Below, in pieces: positions 5,229 to 8,151 of a DNA stretch of 8,151 nt (positions within the stretch are counted from its first letter, which is position 1; every line of letters starts with the position of its first letter). This stretch comes from Nitrosomonas sp. UBA6494 (GTDB taxonomy: Bacteria; Pseudomonadota; Gammaproteobacteria; Burkholderiales; Nitrosomonadaceae). Where the stretch lies: the NCBI GenBank assembly GCA_002435335.1, contig DJMI01000145.1:1-8151 (forward strand), in the 5' to 3' direction. The position numbers were made by a program, and so were the translations under genes. The notes under the pieces were generated by a model that was not told where the DNA came from, searched no databases, and saw only the letters and a list, made by a program, of their open reading frames with translations.

Positions 5229-7156
5229 AAATAGATTCCATTTTTTCAAAGGAAAGTGTGTTATCCAGTCATATCGCTGGATTTCGTTTACGTCCGCAGC
5301 AATTGGAAATGGCGCATGCGATTGCCGATACGATTGCGAATCATCGAATTTTGGTGGCTGAAGCCGGAACCGGGACCGGAAAAACATTGGCCTATTTAGT
5401 GCCGGCATTGTTGGCAGGCGGTAAAGTGATTATTTCAACCGGAACCAAGACACTGCAAGACCAATTGTTCAATCGGGACATTCCCACGGTGCGGAGCGCA
5501 TTGAAAGTACCGGTAACCGTAGCTTTGTTGAAAGGACGCGCCAACTACGTATGTCACTATCATTTGGAAAAGTGTTTGCAAGATACCCATCTGACTTTTG
5601 TCGATCGAGAGGAAATCGGTTATTTGTCTTTGATCGAGCGTTATGCACGCAACAGTAAGGACGGTGATAAAAGCGGGTTGAGAGAAGTACCGGAGAATGC
5701 GGCAATTTGGCAGATGGTTACATCAACACGCGATAATTGTCTGGGTTCCGAGTGCCCGAATCATAAACAATGCTTCGTTATGGAAGCACGAAAGCAAGCA
5801 TTGGCAGCCGATGTGGTCGTAGTCAATCACCATTTGTTTTTTGCCGATGTGATGCTGCGCGATGAGGGATTGTCGGAATTATTGCCGGCATGCAATACGG
5901 TGATATTCGACGAAGCGCATCAATTGCCGGAAACAGCCAGTTTATTTTTCGGCGAATCGATCAGCACCAGCCAATTGCTTGATTTGGCGCGTGACGCCAA
6001 AATAGAAGCGCTCATGGGGGCACGCGATTTCTTGCCGTTGCCCGATGCGATAGCGTCGATGGATAAAGCTGTGCGTGATTTGCGTTTGACGATCGCGGAA
6101 GAAAATACGCGCATCGCTTTAACTGAAGTTAAGCGGTATCCTGATTTCATACCGACATTGGATTTGCTGGTGCAGCAACTGACGCTATTGTTGAAATTAT
6201 TGGAAAACCAAGCCGAACGCTCCGAAGGATTGGAAAATTGCCGAATGCGTGCGGCCAATCACTTGTATCTGTTGCAGCGTTGGCGCGACGACAGCGAAAT
6301 GGGCGATTATGTCCGTTGGATTGAAGTATTTCATCAAGCACTGCAATTAAACGCGACACCGCTTTCGATTGCCGATATTTTTCAAAAACAATTGACTTCT
6401 TCGTTGCGTGCATGGGTTTTTACTTCAGCTACGCTGTCGGTCAAAAAAGATTTTTCCCATTACAATCATGAAATGGGATTGAGCGCAGTACAAACCGCAA
6501 GCTGGGACAGTCCTTTCGATTATGCGAAGCAGGCACTGTTGTACGTGCCACAAGGGTTACCTGAGCCGCAGCACAAAACCTATACCGAGCAAGTAGTGGC
6601 GGCAGCTTTACCGGTTCTGCGGGCCAGTCGTGGACGAGCTTTTTTCCTGTGTACCAGCTTGCGGGCGATGCAACGTGTGTACGAACTATTACAAGCGACT
6701 GAAGATTTCGATTTTCCGCTGTTGCTGCAAGGGCAGGGCTCGCGGACTTATTTATTGGATCGGTTCCGTGAAACGGAAAACGCCGTACTGATCGGCAGCC
6801 AATCGTTTTGGGAAGGTGTCGACGTGCGCGGCGAGGCGTTGTCGCTGGTGATTATCGATAAATTGCCGTTTGCACCGCCCGACGATCCGGTTTTATCCGC
6901 GAGAATCGAAAAGATGGCTCAAGAAGGGCGCAATCCCTTTATGGAATACCAATTACCACGTGCGGTCATCAATCTGAAACAAGGTGCAGGCCGATTGATC
7001 CGCGACGAAGCGGATCGCGGCGTATTGATGATCTGCGATCCGCGCTTGATTTCCAAGACTTACGGCAGGCAAATCTGGCAAAGCCTGCCGCCGATGAAAC
7101 GGACGCGGGATTTAGCGGAAGTAGAATACTTTTTTACAAAACAGAACAGTAAATGA
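5222..7156 (+). CDS. yoaA: YoaA/DinG-type iron-sulphur ATP-dependent DNA helicase
   Basis: A 644-residue superfamily 2 XPD-like 5'-3' DNA helicase, matching the usual YoaA length (about 640). Motifs in order: Q-type segment RPQQLEMAHAI (24-34), Walker A AEAGTGTGKT (46-55, Lys54), motif Ia STGTKTLQDQL, four cysteines fit to ligate a 4Fe-4S cluster (Cys111, Cys173, Cys178, Cys184), VVNHHLFFAD (200-209), DEAH box (230-233), TSATL (401-405), GSQSFWEGVDVRG (525-537) and motif VI QGAGRLIR (587-594). E. coli YoaA works with the clamp-loader subunit chi in repair of stalled replication; a similar role here is inference. All core motifs are intact. An in-frame TGA at 5210-5212 restricts the start to 5222 or later, and MLEIDSIFS fits the family N-terminus. 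No clear Shine-Dalgarno is present. The downstream gene begins 9 bases after the stop. Confidence 0.95.
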   Translation: MLEIDSIFSKESVLSSHIAGFRLRPQQLEMAHAIADTIANHRILVAEAGTGTGKTLAYLVPALLAGGKVIISTGTKTLQDQLFNRDIPTVRSALKVPVTVALLKGRANYVCHYHLEKCLQDTHLTFVDREEIGYLSLIERYARNSKDGDKSGLREVPENAAIWQMVTSTRDNCLGSECPNHKQCFVMEARKQALAADVVVVNHHLFFADVMLRDEGLSELLPACNTVIFDEAHQLPETASLFFGESISTSQLLDLARDAKIEALMGARDFLPLPDAIASMDKAVRDLRLTIAEENTRIALTEVKRYPDFIPTLDLLVQQLTLLLKLLENQAERSEGLENCRMRAANHLYLLQRWRDDSEMGDYVRWIEVFHQALQLNATPLSIADIFQKQLTSSLRAWVFTSATLSVKKDFSHYNHEMGLSAVQTASWDSPFDYAKQALLYVPQGLPEPQHKTYTEQVVAAALPVLRASRGRAFFLCTSLRAMQRVYELLQATEDFDFPLLLQGQGSRTYLLDRFRETENAVLIGSQSFWEGVDVRGEALSLVIIDKLPFAPPDDPVLSARIEKMAQEGRNPFMEYQLPRAVINLKQGAGRLIRDEADRGVLMICDPRLISKTYGRQIWQSLPPMKRTRDLAEVEYFFTKQNSK

Positions 7157-7165
7157 ATAACAACG

Positions 7166-8151
7166 ATGAAAAAACAGTGCTTTGATTTTATAGCCTTGAC
7201 GATGCTTGTGTTCGCGTTGCACTCACCTTTGGTTTTTGCTCTCGGCAATGATTTTTCGTTGATTGCTAACGAACAGGATTTGCAAGAGGAGTTAGCTGTC
7301 GTCAAATTAAATGACATCATCAGCAATATCAAGCAACAAGAAAAGATCATTGAAGCCAAATCGCAATCGCTGTCTAAAGCCAAAACCGAGCAAGAAAAAA
7401 ACAAGCTACAAGCCGAGTTGAGTGAATTGGCCAATGCGGTGCATGAACAGGAGTTGTCGTTTGAAATGATTCTGACGGCTGGCGTCGAATTGGGTAAAGA
7501 TGATACCAGTCAAAGCGAAAGATTCGATTGGCAGAAGGATTTGTTGGAAATCGTGCAGCCGATTCTGGGTGAATTGCGGCAATTGACTGAGCATAAGCGC
7601 AAGCTGGATTTACTGCAGAAAAAGATCGCTTTTTATAGTCGACAAACCGCCGACATCAATGAAGTGCTCAACCATATTGCAGGCATCAATAAGCTAGGGC
7701 TGGAAAAACCTGCATTGCTTGAATTCGAGCGCATTGAAAAAAAATGGAAAGATCAGTTGCGGGGTAACAATCATCTGCTGGAAGTGGCGCAGTTGCAGTT
7801 GGATGAAATGATCAGGTCGCAATCGGCCAGGGAAATTTCGATTGGCGAGCATGTCGCGCAGTTTCTGACCGGGCGCGGTGCAACATTATTAATGGCAATC
7901 ATGGCATTCATAACGGTCTATTTCGCGATGCTGTTGATACAAAAGCTGTTTGGCTGGATCAGTCGTCATAAAGAAAACGAAAAAAGAACTTATTATCAAC
8001 GCATCATTACTTTGCTATATCATTTTTTGACGATCGTTTTGGCTATTACGGCGGTATTTTTCGTGCTCAGTGTGCGTAACGATCAAGTGTTGATAGGTAT
8101 TACCGTGTTATTGCTGATTAGCATCGTGTGGTTGCTGAAAAGCTCTATTCC
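7166..8151 (+). CDS. Partial exported/membrane protein, probable MscS-type mechanosensitive channel N-terminus
   Basis: The frame is open from ATG 7166 to the right edge, giving 328 complete codons of a longer protein. Residues 1-25 form a signal peptide (MKKQ, hydrophobic core 8-19, likely cleavage after VFA). Residues about 36-220 are highly charged and helix-rich with heptad-like leucine spacing, consistent with long coiled coils (for example EEKIIEAK-like segments near 58-65 and 76-97). Transmembrane segments follow at about 238-260, 281-302 and 306-324. Large periplasmic helical domains followed by membrane helices are typical of the bigger MscS-family channels (MscK/YbiO-like). The defining MscS pore and beta domain would lie beyond the window, so this is inference. 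The start is 9 bases after the helicase stop with no Shine-Dalgarno, suggesting co-transcription and coupled translation. An earlier ATG at 7153 gives only ten codons. Confidence 0.8.
   Translation, partial: MKKQCFDFIALTMLVFALHSPLVFALGNDFSLIANEQDLQEELAVVKLNDIISNIKQQEKIIEAKSQSLSKAKTEQEKNKLQAELSELANAVHEQELSFEMILTAGVELGKDDTSQSERFDWQKDLLEIVQPILGELRQLTEHKRKLDLLQKKIAFYSRQTADINEVLNHIAGINKLGLEKPALLEFERIEKKWKDQLRGNNHLLEVAQLQLDEMIRSQSAREISIGEHVAQFLTGRGATLLMAIMAFITVYFAMLLIQKLFGWISRHKENEKRTYYQRIITLLYHFLTIVLAITAVFFVLSVRNDQVLIGITVLLLISIVWLLKSSI

Noticed and set aside
5920..6258. 112-codon minus-strand frame within the helicase gene
   Set aside because: It is antisense to an intact helicase, serine/asparagine-rich in the way of reverse-frame shadows, and has no supporting motif.
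7060..7434. 124-codon minus-strand frame spanning the helicase end and the next gene
   Set aside because: It runs antisense to two supported genes; its cysteine/serine-rich hydrophobic composition is explained as the complement of coiled-coil and signal-peptide codons.
1..8151. Mobile elements, CRISPR arrays, tRNA/rRNA genes, toxin-antitoxin pairs or defence genes
   Set aside because: No transposase or integrase motifs, no regularly spaced repeats, no tRNA-like cloverleaf and no defence domains were seen in any supported frame.

Overview
This window looks like ordinary chromosomal sequence from a betaproteobacterium, most probably of the Nitrosomonas/Nitrosomonadales type. Three things suggest this. 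DinB carries the insertion I associate with betaproteobacterial DNA polymerase IV. A CPBP-family intramembrane protease resembles the one that accompanies PEP-CTERM/exosortase systems. Base composition is moderate (mid-40s percent GC by eye). This assignment is inference from family memory; no rRNA or other marker gene is present.

Left part (1-1978, minus strand): three genes read leftward as a likely operon. They are a YchJ/UPF0225 zinc-motif protein, an exported single-domain rhodanese with a strong Shine-Dalgarno, and a YheT-type alpha/beta hydrolase starting 9 bases after the rhodanese stop. Two competing open frames continue leftward off the window edge, one overlapping the hydrolase stop.

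Middle (2006-4824): dinB (DNA polymerase IV) diverges from ychJ with almost no intergenic space, so the starts of both genes need care. After a 183-base gap comes the CPBP protease with the complete EExxxR / H / HxxxN catalytic set. It converges, with only 17 bases between stops, on a minus-strand YcgR-like PilZ protein expected to bind cyclic di-GMP.

Right part (4825-8151): a 397-base AT-rich divergent gap separates the PilZ gene from a YoaA/DinG-type iron-sulphur DNA helicase. The gap holds two small unassigned open frames, one of which ends across the helicase start codon. Nine bases after the helicase begins an exported or membrane protein with a signal peptide, long coiled-coil-prone region and transmembrane helices. 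It is probably the N-terminal part of an MscS-type mechanosensitive channel and is cut by the right edge.

Functionally the window combines DNA damage tolerance and repair (DinB, YoaA-like helicase), envelope functions (CPBP protease, putative channel, exported rhodanese) and c-di-GMP signalling (PilZ). I see no mobile element, CRISPR array, tRNA or rRNA, and no convincing new multi-gene system. The points most worth checking are the small open frame fused to the helicase start, the left-edge frames, and the start sites around ychJ/dinB.
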